Assembly (NCBI GenBank): GCA_019649035.1
Contig: BMAT01001375.1
Location: 148,072 to 179,309, forward strand
DNA: 31,238 nucleotides
Direction of reading: 5' to 3'
From: Elysia marginata
Taxonomy: Eukaryota > Mollusca > Gastropoda > Plakobranchidae
Made by a program: the position numbers and the translations under genes. This document shows, piece after piece, positions 1 to 12,200 of this stretch. Positions within the stretch are counted from its first letter, which is position 1. Each line of letters starts with the position of its first letter. The notes under the pieces were generated by a model. The model was not told the DNA's origin. It ran no database searches and saw only the letters and a program-made list of their open reading frames with translations.

Positions 1-82
1 TATCTATCTATCTATCTATCTATCTAACTGTATTTTTGCCTGTCATGGTGTTTGTGTGTGTGTGTGTGTGTCTGTCTGTCTC
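1..82. repeat. Microsatellites (TATC)n, (TG)n, (TCTG)n
   Basis: A tetranucleotide TATC run covers 1-26. A (TG)9 run at 53-70 flows into TCTG repeats to 82. The window therefore opens inside simple-repeat DNA of the intron upstream of the first visible exon. Confidence 0.95.
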
Positions 83-163
83 ATTTGTCCCTTAAATGTT
101 AAAGTTTTGAAAAACTAAATAAATTGTACATGACTATCGTATAAAACTTTTTTCTTTTAACAG

Positions 164-205
164 AGTGAGCGAAATTTGAGTCCTTCACCTCTAGAGCGCT
201 ACTTG
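164..205 (+). CDS. TALPID3: TALPID3 exon 1 of window (SERNLSPSPLERYL)
   Basis: This 14-codon exon lies between a pyrimidine-rich acceptor (tttcttttaacag) and a GTATGA donor. It enters and leaves in phase 0, so it could be skipped without a frame change. It encodes a short Ser/Pro stretch, SERNLSPSPLERYL, leading into the coiled-coil exon. It is too short to recognise on its own. Support is the exact phase fit to exon 2 and good splice signals. Because it starts with an acceptor, the true start codon lies upstream of the window. Confidence 0.7.
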
Positions 206-3200
206 GTATGAAACTGTTTTTTTAAAAATTATTTGAACGTTTAGAAAATGTGAAATTTAATTATGAGTATTCAATGCTTTAGGTAATTTGCAGATAGAAA
301 CTGAAGCAGAAATGTTTTTTCTTTCTTTCATAAAAACTTGTCTTGCTCAAGTGAGGACAAGTTATCAACTAACTTAGGTTATACTTCAGTTCATCAAAAA
401 GTTAACATGAGGCCAATGAAACTTGGAGAAAATTATACATATATGTAGTAAAATTTGTTAAGAAATTGAGAGCTTAAAAAAAACAAACAAACAAAAAATA
501 ACAAACCATAGCTGACCTGAAAATCTACACATTTCTTGAGATGTCTTAAAATAGCTATGGTCAAATTTAAGTAAGAAAAAAGGTTATTGCCAAGGATATA
601 ACACTGTTATTCTGTTACTTAAGTTTTAAATCAAGAACATTTTGTGTTGCATTTGTCTCTTCATTGCTGCCATTTCGCAGCACCATACTTAAAACACTGA
701 GGTTTTGCAAACTCTGGGTTACAAGCAGTAACAATGACATCTGACCATAACTGTGGCTTAAGTAGTGAAAGCACCCCTGCATGTCAAGTTGCGAAACCTC
801 GTTAAATATTTGAGGTTGTACCATATAGCATAGTGGGCTTAAAGATTTTTAACCTTGTATTTTTTTGGATATTTTAGAGCATTTTAAATAATTTCTGTCT
901 GGGTTGTTTTTCAAATAAAATTTTTTGTGAATTTACATTAAGTGGAAAAAAACAACAACCCATAACGTTGTAATATGTATGTAGGAGTTTATTTATTTAT
1001 TTCAATTCAGAAGCACTATGAAAACAAAATCATAGACAGCTATGAACCGCCAGCACCATCCAGCGCAGCCAAGAGACGAGCAAGGAAACATCAAGCTCAC
1101 CTCGACCAACTTGGTGAAGCAAAGGAAGTTTTACGGCAGCTCGAGATTACGCGAGAGACGCTTGAGGGCAACCTAGAGAGTGTATTGCGCTCACGGCGGG
1201 ATGTCCATGTCTTCTCAGCCATGATGGCAGCTGCTCCAGAGGGGTAGGACTTCAACTAGTTGAAAATGATGTGTGAAAAGGCCGCCATGTTTAAAGTGTA
1301 GTGCTACTCAAATGAAGAAAAGCCATGTTACTGCAGTCTGTATGGAAAAAAAAATTGACAGTGAAGGCTGCTCATGAGAAAGCTCTCTGTCAAATAAAAG
1401 GACTTAAACGACTGCAAATAGATTTTAATGAATCTTATCTCCTTCACAAATAGTCTATTGAAAAACTTGAGTGTTGGTTTGGTAGTCTGCTCCTTAATCC
1501 ATAGTTCTACTTCTACAGACCTTTAGAAGTAGGGGACCTACTGAACAAAAAATATCCGATTAAGTGACCGTATAATAAGTTGAAATCTACAATATTTCTG
1601 TTATGTGCAGTATTAGCTTTATAAATGTAGAAAATAGATTTTCAGAAAAATTTTACAGTTCAGAGATGAAAACATGCTGTCAACTGTATCAATAATGTTT
1701 TTAACGTTAATGGGTTAATCAGCTTTAAAAAAAAAGAATTAATTTTTGCTTCATGTTTGTCCTGTCTTACCCTGTAAAGATATTATAGAGTTGAGTAATA
1801 TTTTTTAGGGCCTGCTTTGTGGTTAAGGCAGTGAGAGTTTACCTGGCAAATAGCTCAACTTGGCCTACACCCTAAAATATCAGGCTATGATTTTCTTGGC
1901 TTGTGAAAATATTCAATCACTTGTTCTTTGTGTCACACAATTACAGGAAATTAGATTCTTTATTATCTTTCTTGTAAGCTGGATCTATTCTCCATATTAT
2001 GGCAGGAACAAAATGGCTGTATTGAGACCGTATTTATTTTCTTTTAATATAATCTATATTAATCCCTTTCTGCAAATTTGGGTTTGTTACTCAGCGTAAC
2101 TGTGTCGCCACAGAGCAGCGCCACTAATGTCCCAGCAGACCAGTGTATTTGAAGGCCACTTTTAACAAATATGCAGGGTTTTGCAGATGCATATCACAAA
2201 ATAAAGGGTTGCCTGTTACTGGACACCCTTTTTGCAGGTGGGTGGGCTGGGGAAAGTTTGGGTTTTTCGCTTTCCCGAGGCAATTGCAACATGGCAATGT
2301 CGGGCATCAAACCATGACCTCCAGATTTCAAGTTTGACAGGCTAACCACTCTGCCACGCTGCCCCACCCCCACCCCCCCTCATATTTCTCCCATAGATGC
2401 TTGTGAATGACACAAAATAAAATTAATATTGGTATATTCTCTTCTCAGGACTAAAGAACAGCTCAGGATACAAAGAATGGTCAACAAAAAGATATCTGCT
2501 CTGGAGGCTGACGTGCAGGTAAGTTTACACCTTCCCTAAACCATGTCAAGTGGAGGAATCAAGAGCCATTTACATTATAAATCACTTGCTATATATGTAA
2601 AAAAGCTGGAGAGTTTCACAACTGAATAATTACACTTATGTAGGTGCTTGTTTCTTAATGAAACGAAATGGACTTAAAGTAAGTATCTACAAATAAACAC
2701 AACATAAAGTGAATGATTGTCCAGATGTTTTTAAATGACAGCCTGCAGCATTTTCTCTCTCTCTGTCTATCTGTCTGTCTGTATCTGTCAGTCTGTCTGT
2801 CTGTATCTCTCTCTCTCTCTCAGCTTGTCCATTCTCCTGTCCTGCATAACTTCCTTCCTCTTTGTGTTTATTCACTCTTTCACACACACACAGATACCAA
2901 CAAGCAAGACACATCTAAAAGTTATTGTAATTGTGCTTACTATGTTTTTTTTTCCATTTCAGAAAGAAGTGCTCAGAGGTTTAGCCAAAGAGCAGGCCCA
3001 ACAATTGGCAGCCAAGAGAGACCAAGAGAGGCTGAAGTTGGCGGGAAAAAGAGGAGGACTGTCTGTCCCAGGAACCTCCTTATCTGCCTTCAGTGTCCCG
3101 AAAAAAGACAATCTTCTGACTGAATGTAAATTCAGCATTTCCACCAAGCAGAGTGAACAAAGTGCCAGGTTGGCCTACGGAAAGCAAAATATGAATGTAA

Positions 3201-6200
3201 ATGCTAACCCTGGCAGAAGTAAAGTCAGTACAAGAGGGAAAGAAAACAGAACAAGCAAAGTGAAACCACCACCGAAGGTTTGATCATTGTCTCTTTATTG
3301 CATTTTCTATGTTTGTATCGATCAACCAATAGGGCTGACTTAAAATCTCAGCAGGGTCAGGTTACAACTGATAAAATGCCAATCCCTTCTACCTTCTTTC
3401 TTGCCTCTATCGCAGAAAATTGTGCAACCTTTGGTTAGTTTGAGAGGAGAAAGAAAAAACAACTGTGCAACAAAATTAAATGTTCTTAAAGCAATATACC
3501 TGAGTCTGCTCCAAAATGATGATCATATGAGTATTTGCTGGTAGTTGTTGGTCAGCCTCATTTAGCCTAACACCTTACCTGAGACAAATAGTTTAGGGAG
3601 CTGTTAAATACAGGTTTTGGTCTTGTATTAAATTTTATATTTTTTTCTTCTTCATACGCAAAGAAAATTAGCCAAATTTTTATTTGGAGATGCTTATCGC
3701 AACACAACTCATCAAAAAATTTTTTAAGCCATCCTAGGGTACAAAGATTGTATCAAAAACTTCCAAATACAATTAGAGTATTGTTTGTCATCTGATCTTC
3801 CTGATGAGCCTTTTCTTGTCTTTAGAAAAGAAAAAAATGGTGAAGAATTTGTCTTATTAAAAAAAATATATTATATAGCTATCACCTGTATTTCACCACT
3901 TATTAAACTATTTACTTTAGGTAAGATGTTAAGCTCAATGAGTTTATTTTGCCATTTTCTAAAAGATGCAGTACTTGCTCGTTATTTTGCATTTTTACTC
4001 CTTACACAAAACTTCTTTTGTTGAACACTGCAGTATAATGTCTCTTATGACTCCAACTAACAACTGTAATGCAATACTTCAAGGAATTATTGAGGAGCAG
4101 ATTTTTTTCTGTCAACTAGAAAAAACTTAAGAATCATGCAGCTCACCTTTTGAGAAACTCTGTAACAAAAAAAAATATAGCGTAATCCCTTATTTTAAAC
4201 AATCTGCATTTGTTTGCAATCATGGCCAGAACAAGTGACAAATTTGCCATGTCCATAATACGATTGTTTGAAAGACCCATTGTTTCCGTTTTACTTATAA
4301 TCAAATATGATAAAAAAAACTACAGTCCCGCTAGACAACTTCAATGTGGTGAAAAAATCACTCATGGTCAACCCAAGGGTTTATATAGCAAGCTTTGGGA
4401 AAAGATTTGTTTGGTACTCTGCTCGTAACCTCTCAAACTCCTTCCACAAGTGGGTATCCTCGGTTAATGGCAGGGCCTAGATAGCTCAGTTGGTAGAGGC
4501 CTCGCTCCGTGGCCCAGAGGTCGCGGGTTCGAGCCTCAGCCGAGTACAGTCAGGGCCCCTACTGGTTCGGTTGGTGTCAGTATAATGTGACCGGCTGAGG
4601 CTAAGTCATGGTATCCCCGCTAGTCTCTGGGTGGTAGCCCGTACATTGTCATTGGGACCCAAGCCCTGAGAGCACCTTTGAAGTGGAATTGGGCTTGTAA
4701 AAAAAATCCTTCAATTCAATTCGGCTAATGGCACTACTAAGTTTTTTTTTTTAAATTATGAAAAAAAATTATTTGTTTGCCTCCCACAAGATTTAGAAAA
4801 CTTATTGATTTGCTATTGTCCTTTATAAACAGTAAACTGAAAAGAGTCTGTCTCATTAAAAAAAACAACTTATCAACAATAACTTTTTGTCGAGTTATTT
4901 TTTTGTAAGTTAATAACCTGTTCTTACCTCTGTGCTCTTTTTCCTCCATACAGTACCTCATCATGTTTGTGCACTGTTATATGAGATTTAAGTCCATTTG
5001 ATTATCTGTTCTTACTTTTATGTGTATTTATTGTTATTTGATGTGTGCTGTATCTAATATGTGGTATTGTAAAGCAATTTATAAATGGCTGTAATTACTA
5101 TGAGCAGGAACAAAAATTGATTATAACTCATTTGGCCTCCATCAGAGACTGAGTAGTTTCTGTATAAATCTAAATTTCGTAACAGATTTTAATGAATTTC
5201 CTCGTCAATTTCTCTTCCAGCCCGCTGTGATACGAGATGAGAAAACTCTGACCAGAACATATGGTAAACCAGAATACCAGCGAGGCCGCACAACAATACG
5301 TGACCCCTATATGCACTTCCAAAACACAAAGCGAGGAGTTGCAAGCAAAACTTCTCTCCTGAATGAATCAACCGGTAACAGATACCTTTTGTACTCTTGT
5401 TGAAGTTCAGTGCCTGCGTTGTTGTAGAAAATTTGTCCTCAATGATATATCTGTGAGGTCAAAACAAGAACGTTCTTTATTAAACTATCTCCTAAGCTGT
5501 TATTAGGCTGAAAACGATTTTGAAGTCGACTTTTATTAAAAGATATTGTGGCTTACTAAGTTACTTGTGTTAAAAAAGAGTTGGTAACTGAATTGTGGAA
5601 ACTATATCAAATATTTTAAAGCTATGAAATTAGCAGTGGAGAAAAGTAGGCTTTAAAAAGTTGAAGTGGAAAATCCTTGAATGTTTGCCTTTAGTATGAT
5701 TCAAACCTTTGACTTGGAGTAGCTTTGGAACCTACTGCCTTGCCTCTGAGAGAAACATAGTTTATACCATGTTGCTACTAAGGCACTATGTACACCATCA
5801 TCACAAAAAAAATGCATAAAAATTTAATCGTTATATGAAATTATACTAAAAGCAAATATTGTGGGCATTTTCATATGAAGCCTGCTTTTCTCAACTGCTA
5901 ATTTCATACTTTAAAATCTCTCAATCTTTGATTGCGCAGTGACCGCCTCCACTGTTTATTCTGATCATATTTGTCTCTATTATGTTAAAGTCTCATCCAG
6001 TTTTTTTTTCTGAGTGGCATGTAACAGTTTCCATAAAGACAATCGTCGGGAGTCTCAGTCATGAAACTGAATATCTTTAACGTTCTTCCACATTAATTTG
6101 CAGTAAGCAGAGAGGGTCGATCACAGTCACCACCTAAGTCAGGTGGAAGACCAGAACATCCCGGCAACGTTGCTACCAGGCAGTTCTTTTTCAGCCCCAC

Positions 6201-9200
6201 TCGAGGCTACATCCCACTAGACCAGAGAGATTTAGGTAATTTGAATAATAACAAGATCTTTAATATTGCATGATCATATAATGATAAAATTTTTATGAAT
6301 GTTTGTATGTTTTTATAGTGATGATGTACATACAAATTTTCAAGTTATCTGTAAAGTTTTATATTACCTGATCATTGCAAAAAATAACAAGTGTATTGGT
6401 ACTAAAAGATTTAAACTATCAAATTTGGGCTGGCAGTCACCGAAAGTTAACAAGTATATTGGTACTAAAAGATTTAAACTATCAGATTTGGGCTGGCGGT
6501 TACCGGAAGTTAATAAGTATATTGGTACCATACTAAAAGATTTAAAATATCAGATTTGGGCTGGAAGTGACCGAAAGTTAACAAGTATATTGGTACCAAA
6601 AGATTTAAATGATCAGATTTTGGCTAGCAGTTACCGAAAGTTAACAAGTATATTGGTACTAAAAGGTTTAAACTATCAGATTTGGGCTGGCAGTTAATGC
6701 TTTAACCAAAACAAAAACAAAAAACCAAAAAAAAACTACAAAATTTATTTTGGACTGTTTCCAGCAAAGACGTAAAATAACCGGTTCTGTAATTCAGTCC
6801 TATCATAAATATGCATAAAATAAATAGGAAAGTACAGGTAGTTTTTTCAAGATGAAATTAATTTTAGAGCTGACATTATTTTAAACGGGTGTGTACAATG
6901 CTTTTATTCTTTCCTGCTTCCTTTTAACAACCTTTTTTAACCTACATGTTTTAACCTTGTTTGCCGTAAGCAGCAAAATGTCTTTTTTTGTTTGAGAACT
7001 TGTATGCCTTGCAGCTACAGATGAGAATAGAAAATTAGAAAGAAAATGTAAAAACTGCAATATCTTACTAATTTCAAATGGATTTCAAAGCGTATGTATT
7101 GAAACAATTTTTACGTTCGATTTTCTTACTCCTTGCACCTTTCAGTTTTATGAAAATCATAGTAAGTCAGCTTCATTAACATCCTCAGCCAGCTCATCTC
7201 TGCCACACTGAAATGAATGCAGAAAACTTACAAAAACTCTAAATTTTCAATTTTAAATTTAATACCAAAGTAAACCATTGATTTGGTTTAACTCTGCATC
7301 ACCTAATTTATGATTATTGTCTTTCAACCGTTGTTGAAAACCTCAAAACTTAAATTTAAAAGGCCTTGCATATGGATATGGTAGAGCAGTGGAATTGTGA
7401 AACCTTGGTCAACCAAATGTGCATTTTTCAACCAGGTAAAAAATCAACTCTATTTATCCATATTGAGTAACATTTCTCATTTTCCAAATGTAGCAGCCCC
7501 TATAGAAGGTCAACTGATTTCTATGGCGATTCCTCTGGGAGAGCCACGCATGGATCGCGGGATGCGCAGTGCAACAACTGCAGGCAACTTGTCCCCACAT
7601 CGTAGAAAATCAAACCCGGTGACGTCAACTCCAGTGCCTGTAACTTCAGAGGGAAACGTTGCTGTTGTTTCTTTTCCTGCCGTTGAAGAGAAGAACAAAA
7701 CAATGGAGCCAGAGTTATCCAAGCAGGTATATGTGTGAAGTGCAAGCACGTATCTTACAATGATGAATATAACCCTTGAAAAGGGCAAAAGAATCAGATG
7801 TCGGAAGTTTTAATTACAAGAAAATACCTTTTAAAGTCTTGTTTTTTCTTCTTTCCCTCTATATTTTAAATCAAGGAAAATTTTAATATCTTTCCATAAA
7901 ATATAGATCATTTCAAGAAGTTTTTTTAAGTTTAGAAACCTAGAATAAAAGGAGGAAAGCCCTCACGTCGCTGGATCAATAACGACAACAAAACAACAAC
8001 AAAACAACAACAATAACTCATAAAAATGTAGTGTTAAAATTGCAATGTCTTGGAACATTAAAGGAGCAACATCTGACTCTTTTAGACTGGTGGCATAATG
8101 TATAACCCTGGTATTATGTTATTTGATAGAATCAGTTTTACTTGCCATATTTATGATAGAAAAAGTCAAGACTAGATTTGACAAATTACAACTTTTTTTC
8201 CCCTTCAGGTGTTGCCCCCAGTCGACATTGACTCAATCTCCCCATCCTCATCTCGGAGGTCAGATATCCAGATACGCAGCCCGCAGCATGACAATGTCAA
8301 CTTGACTTTCCTCCAGAATACCCGAGAGGTGAGGAATAGGCTCCATTTGGCTTGTATAGTAACATATATTTGAACCCTAGTGCCCTGAGCCTTAGTCCTT
8401 CCCCTATCTGTCTGGCCTCCTGAGCAAAAATAATATTTGTAAATATGGATCTAGGTTTTTTTAACTGGATCTATCAGTTTCATTGTCCGGTTCTGGTGAG
8501 ATGTCCTAAAACATATAATGCCCTAAAATTGGTTCTGTGTGTTCAAAGACTTCAATTTTTTTGTATGTCTGTTGGTGTCATTTTGAAAAGAAGATAAAAG
8601 CAGATCTACATTTTTTAATGAAAAAGGAAAGAGATTTTTTAAATTGAATTTTTTGTTTCAATAAGTTATACATATGAAGGGGAAATCTATGTATTATTTT
8701 GCTTTTCAAAACTTTTTATTCATTAAATATATCTTTAATGTTGTTCTTTTAATGAAACTTGGATCACGAATGTAAAGTGATTTTGATGCAGTTATGTAAA
8801 CTTTGAACTCTTTTAAGGCAGTCCATCAGGTGAAGAACGAGCAAATTATTGATAATTGATAGAAGGAGAGCCATCAAGTACTGTGGTAACCAAGAGCTAT
8901 TGAAGCATAATTTGGATCTTGGATTTGTAATGCGAGCTTTGTCAAGACGTGTCTATTTATTATTTTTTTGTCATTTAGGGGTCCTGCCTTTATTCATCAA
9001 CCATCCTGCATAGTATCAACGTTTTCACTTCATAACTCTCATGTCTGTTTGTGGAAAGTTAAAAGAATTTCAGATGTAAAGATTTTATTCAACATTATTC
9101 CTATTTTTACTTGAAGGCAAATGAAGAGGAGGACCAGGAGTATTCTGAACTGGATGACACCGTCACTGAGGGTGACCCTGACCTAGAGCAGTCCGGCCAG

Positions 9201-12200
9201 GGCCTTCAGTTCCCAGGCTACGAACCCCGGCCCCAGGCAGAATACAGTGGGCCAAGCTTCCCGCCACAACAGGCTAACTCTGGTGGTGGCGACGGGATGG
9301 CTGGAGGGAGCCAAGCCCCACCGCGCCAGTCTCAACTCTCAGACGTCATGGCGGAGGATCTTAGGAGGAGGGATTTGCTGGAGAGAAATGCTGTTTACTG
9401 GTGAGTAAAGGTTAATTAATCTCTTATAGACGTTACCAAGAAACTATTTAAGGATCATTAATTTTGGGATTCTAAGGACAGTTCATATGAAAAAAAATCA
9501 ATGTACACACATTCTCATAATGCATTGATCCAGGTTTCTGTATACAGAGATTTCAAGTTTTAATTTTACAGGGAGTTAGATTCAGGAATTTTACCAAGAA
9601 AAAGGAAAATTGCTCTTGTCTGCCTCTCTCTCCCCATGGGTTTGCTTTATTTACTGATAAACAAGAGTTATGAAAAACAAGCCAACCCATACTTTTTAAA
9701 TATTAAAACCTTATAATGTATTTGGCTTCATTTTCATTTAATGTTAGATATGTTCTTTAAATCCTAAAGGGTTAAATGTAGTCCACCAAGAAAACAGTTC
9801 CTTATGAAATAGTTTGTTCATAAATTTCAAATCTAAATAGAATAGATTGTACCATGTAAATTCATTTCTTTTTTTTTCTCTTTTTTTTTTAACGTATCTA
9901 TTGTGTTAGGTTGGAGCAAGAGTTAATGGCTCAAGTCCTGTCTAAGGTGATGCCTGTTGATGTCGGCCACAAACCAGTGGACACCAGCAGAGAAACAGCT
10001 CCCATTGCAGAGATGGACGACTCAAAGGCTAGTTCAAGGGATGAGTCACTGATGGGTATGCTACCCAATTATTTACTGGTTTTCAAACACTATTGTTCTT
10101 AGTTTGAAAGAAAAAGGAATTTCTTTAAAAAAAAATTTCTTTCATTCCATAAAGAATGTTGTTTTTTATGAAGTGATATCTTTCAAGCAGGTCATGTTAT
10201 TGCCAAAGATAGTTCTAGAAATTACTGAAATGTTCGCATTTTTTGTTCATAATGAAAATTTCCTTTAATCAATTAGGTATTTCTTTTTTTAAGAGAGACT
10301 TGGAAAAATGGAGTTTATAAAAAAAAACAAGTAAAAAAAAAACGATTAAACGTCTTTATTACTATAACGACAACAACAACAACAAATTTGCAATTCCCCT
10401 GTACTTGATCATGTCTTATTTGTATTATTGATGAAGCAATGTTTAATTATTCAACATGAATGATGAACACCTACCTCTTTCCATAAGACTTGTACGGCTG
10501 CTCCTAAATTCAACCAACATTATCTAATTTTTAAAAAATTTTTCCTTAGGTGATATGCAACTTTTAATGAAAACCTCCCTCCCTCCCTGTTCATTGAACG
10601 GGTACACAATTAATAAGGTTATAATGAGGAAACAAAAGTGTTATTCTTTGTCTCACCTATTAAAGTTTACGATCTATTGATGAGATCTTTACTAAAGACA
10701 CTAAGAATACAGGCTCTGACGCTTAATTTCATTTTGCTTTGTAGTTGCTGACATGATTGGTCAGGGAGGTCTGCAGCTGTTTATAGATGCTGGGCAGCCT
10801 GTAGACAATGGTCTCATCCAAGCCCTGGTGAGAGAAGTCCTGCAGGAGAAGGTTGGCGCCATGCTAGCTGAGCGACAGACCGGGAGTCAAGATCAGCTAG
10901 CAAGGGTTGAGGTCAAAGACGATGAGGAAACAGCCTTGGTAGGAAGAAAAGTAAGTTGTAAATGGTTTTTATCCACTGTTTATTATGCAAGTGAAAGTTT
11001 TCATGTTTTTCTTCAGTGAAATGTATTCGTATAACTGGATAAAATGATGTGAAAGGTTTAATTCATAGATTTTGCATTCAACTAAAGGCTACATCTTTTT
11101 ACCAAGACGGAAGAAAATTTGAAATGATATTAGGCATTTAGATTTTTGTAAATTTGCATCCTTGATTCAAGGTCTGTTCAGGTTTATGCTGTTAGAAAGC
11201 AAAAAGTGGAGTAATGAGTTCCAGTTATAGACGTTCAAAATCAAATGTTGACTAAAAGGTTAAAGTCTATGATGCTACTTCACAGTCATTAAAGATACCC
11301 AAGTAAAAGCACCATTTTGTGTTGCTATTAATACATTTCTCAAAACATCGGACTAATTGTTTATTGTCTTACCTCATCTAGTTTATCATTTTCTTTCATG
11401 TTCTAAACAAGACTGAGTAAGAAGAGTGAAAAAGGCTGTAGACACAGATGGTAAAAATGTAACTAGTGTTAACAAACCGTCAACAGGTTAACCATATGGC
11501 CTAAGCCAGATTTAGGCCAAATGTGAACTATAATTACTATGTCATAAACCGTTTCTGTGAACAGGTCTCGATCACCTGACATTAAAAAGTATGAAAATGC
11601 ATCAGAACAGCAATGTACATTTTTATGAATGGTCTTTTTGGCCTAAAACGTATGCAAATTCTAATAGATAACTTGTTTTTTTGAAGGTATGTCAAAACGG
11701 AAGTAAGTGATTAGGCCAGTTTTTTATGGAATGATGCAAACCCGTTGGTGTAATGACACATTATTTGTGACTTATAATTTCCATAGATTCCAGAAGACCA
11801 GCCACAGGTGCCGACACCCCAACCAACCCCAAAAACGTCCCCATTGGTCTCGCCCAGACGTCAACAATCTGATATGATGGTCAACCGTCCTGTCACTCCG
11901 CCAATATCCCCACCTGTAGAAGGGTTCAAGTTCAAATTAGTGGCAGAGAAGTCTCAAGATTTACCAACTCAACCGCCTCCTATCCCTCCTAGGGAGGGCA
12001 GACAATCTGAGTCAGAGGCTAGTCGACCATTCTTGCCAGAGCCTCAGCAGCAGCAACAACAACAGCAGCAGCCTGTGTTGCCTCAACAGTTGCAGTTTGT
12101 TGATACAACTGATGGGGATTCTGAACAATCTGTCTCCATAGATATCTCAGAGGAATTGAGGAGAGTTGCTTGTGAGTTTTTTTTTCCGCTGTTGACAAGT

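Noticed and set aside
2143-2337. 64-codon open frame
   Set aside because: It overlaps an antisense tRNA-SINE and has no family resemblance.
2687-2914. Minus-strand and + strand open frames over the CTGT repeat
   Set aside because: Simple-repeat translation only; the real exon starts at 2963.
4473-4545. Possible tRNA gene (good A and B boxes)
   Set aside because: It runs directly into a SINE body with a tail and is flanked by target duplications. The same holds for the heads at 24199, 28106 and 28756.
6111-6235. Second CAG as acceptor of exon 6
   Set aside because: It shifts the frame by seven bases and loses the conserved FFFSPTR motif.
6299-6697. 132-codon open frame
   Set aside because: It is produced by the 63-bp minisatellite, lies in an intron, and its repeats change frame part-way.
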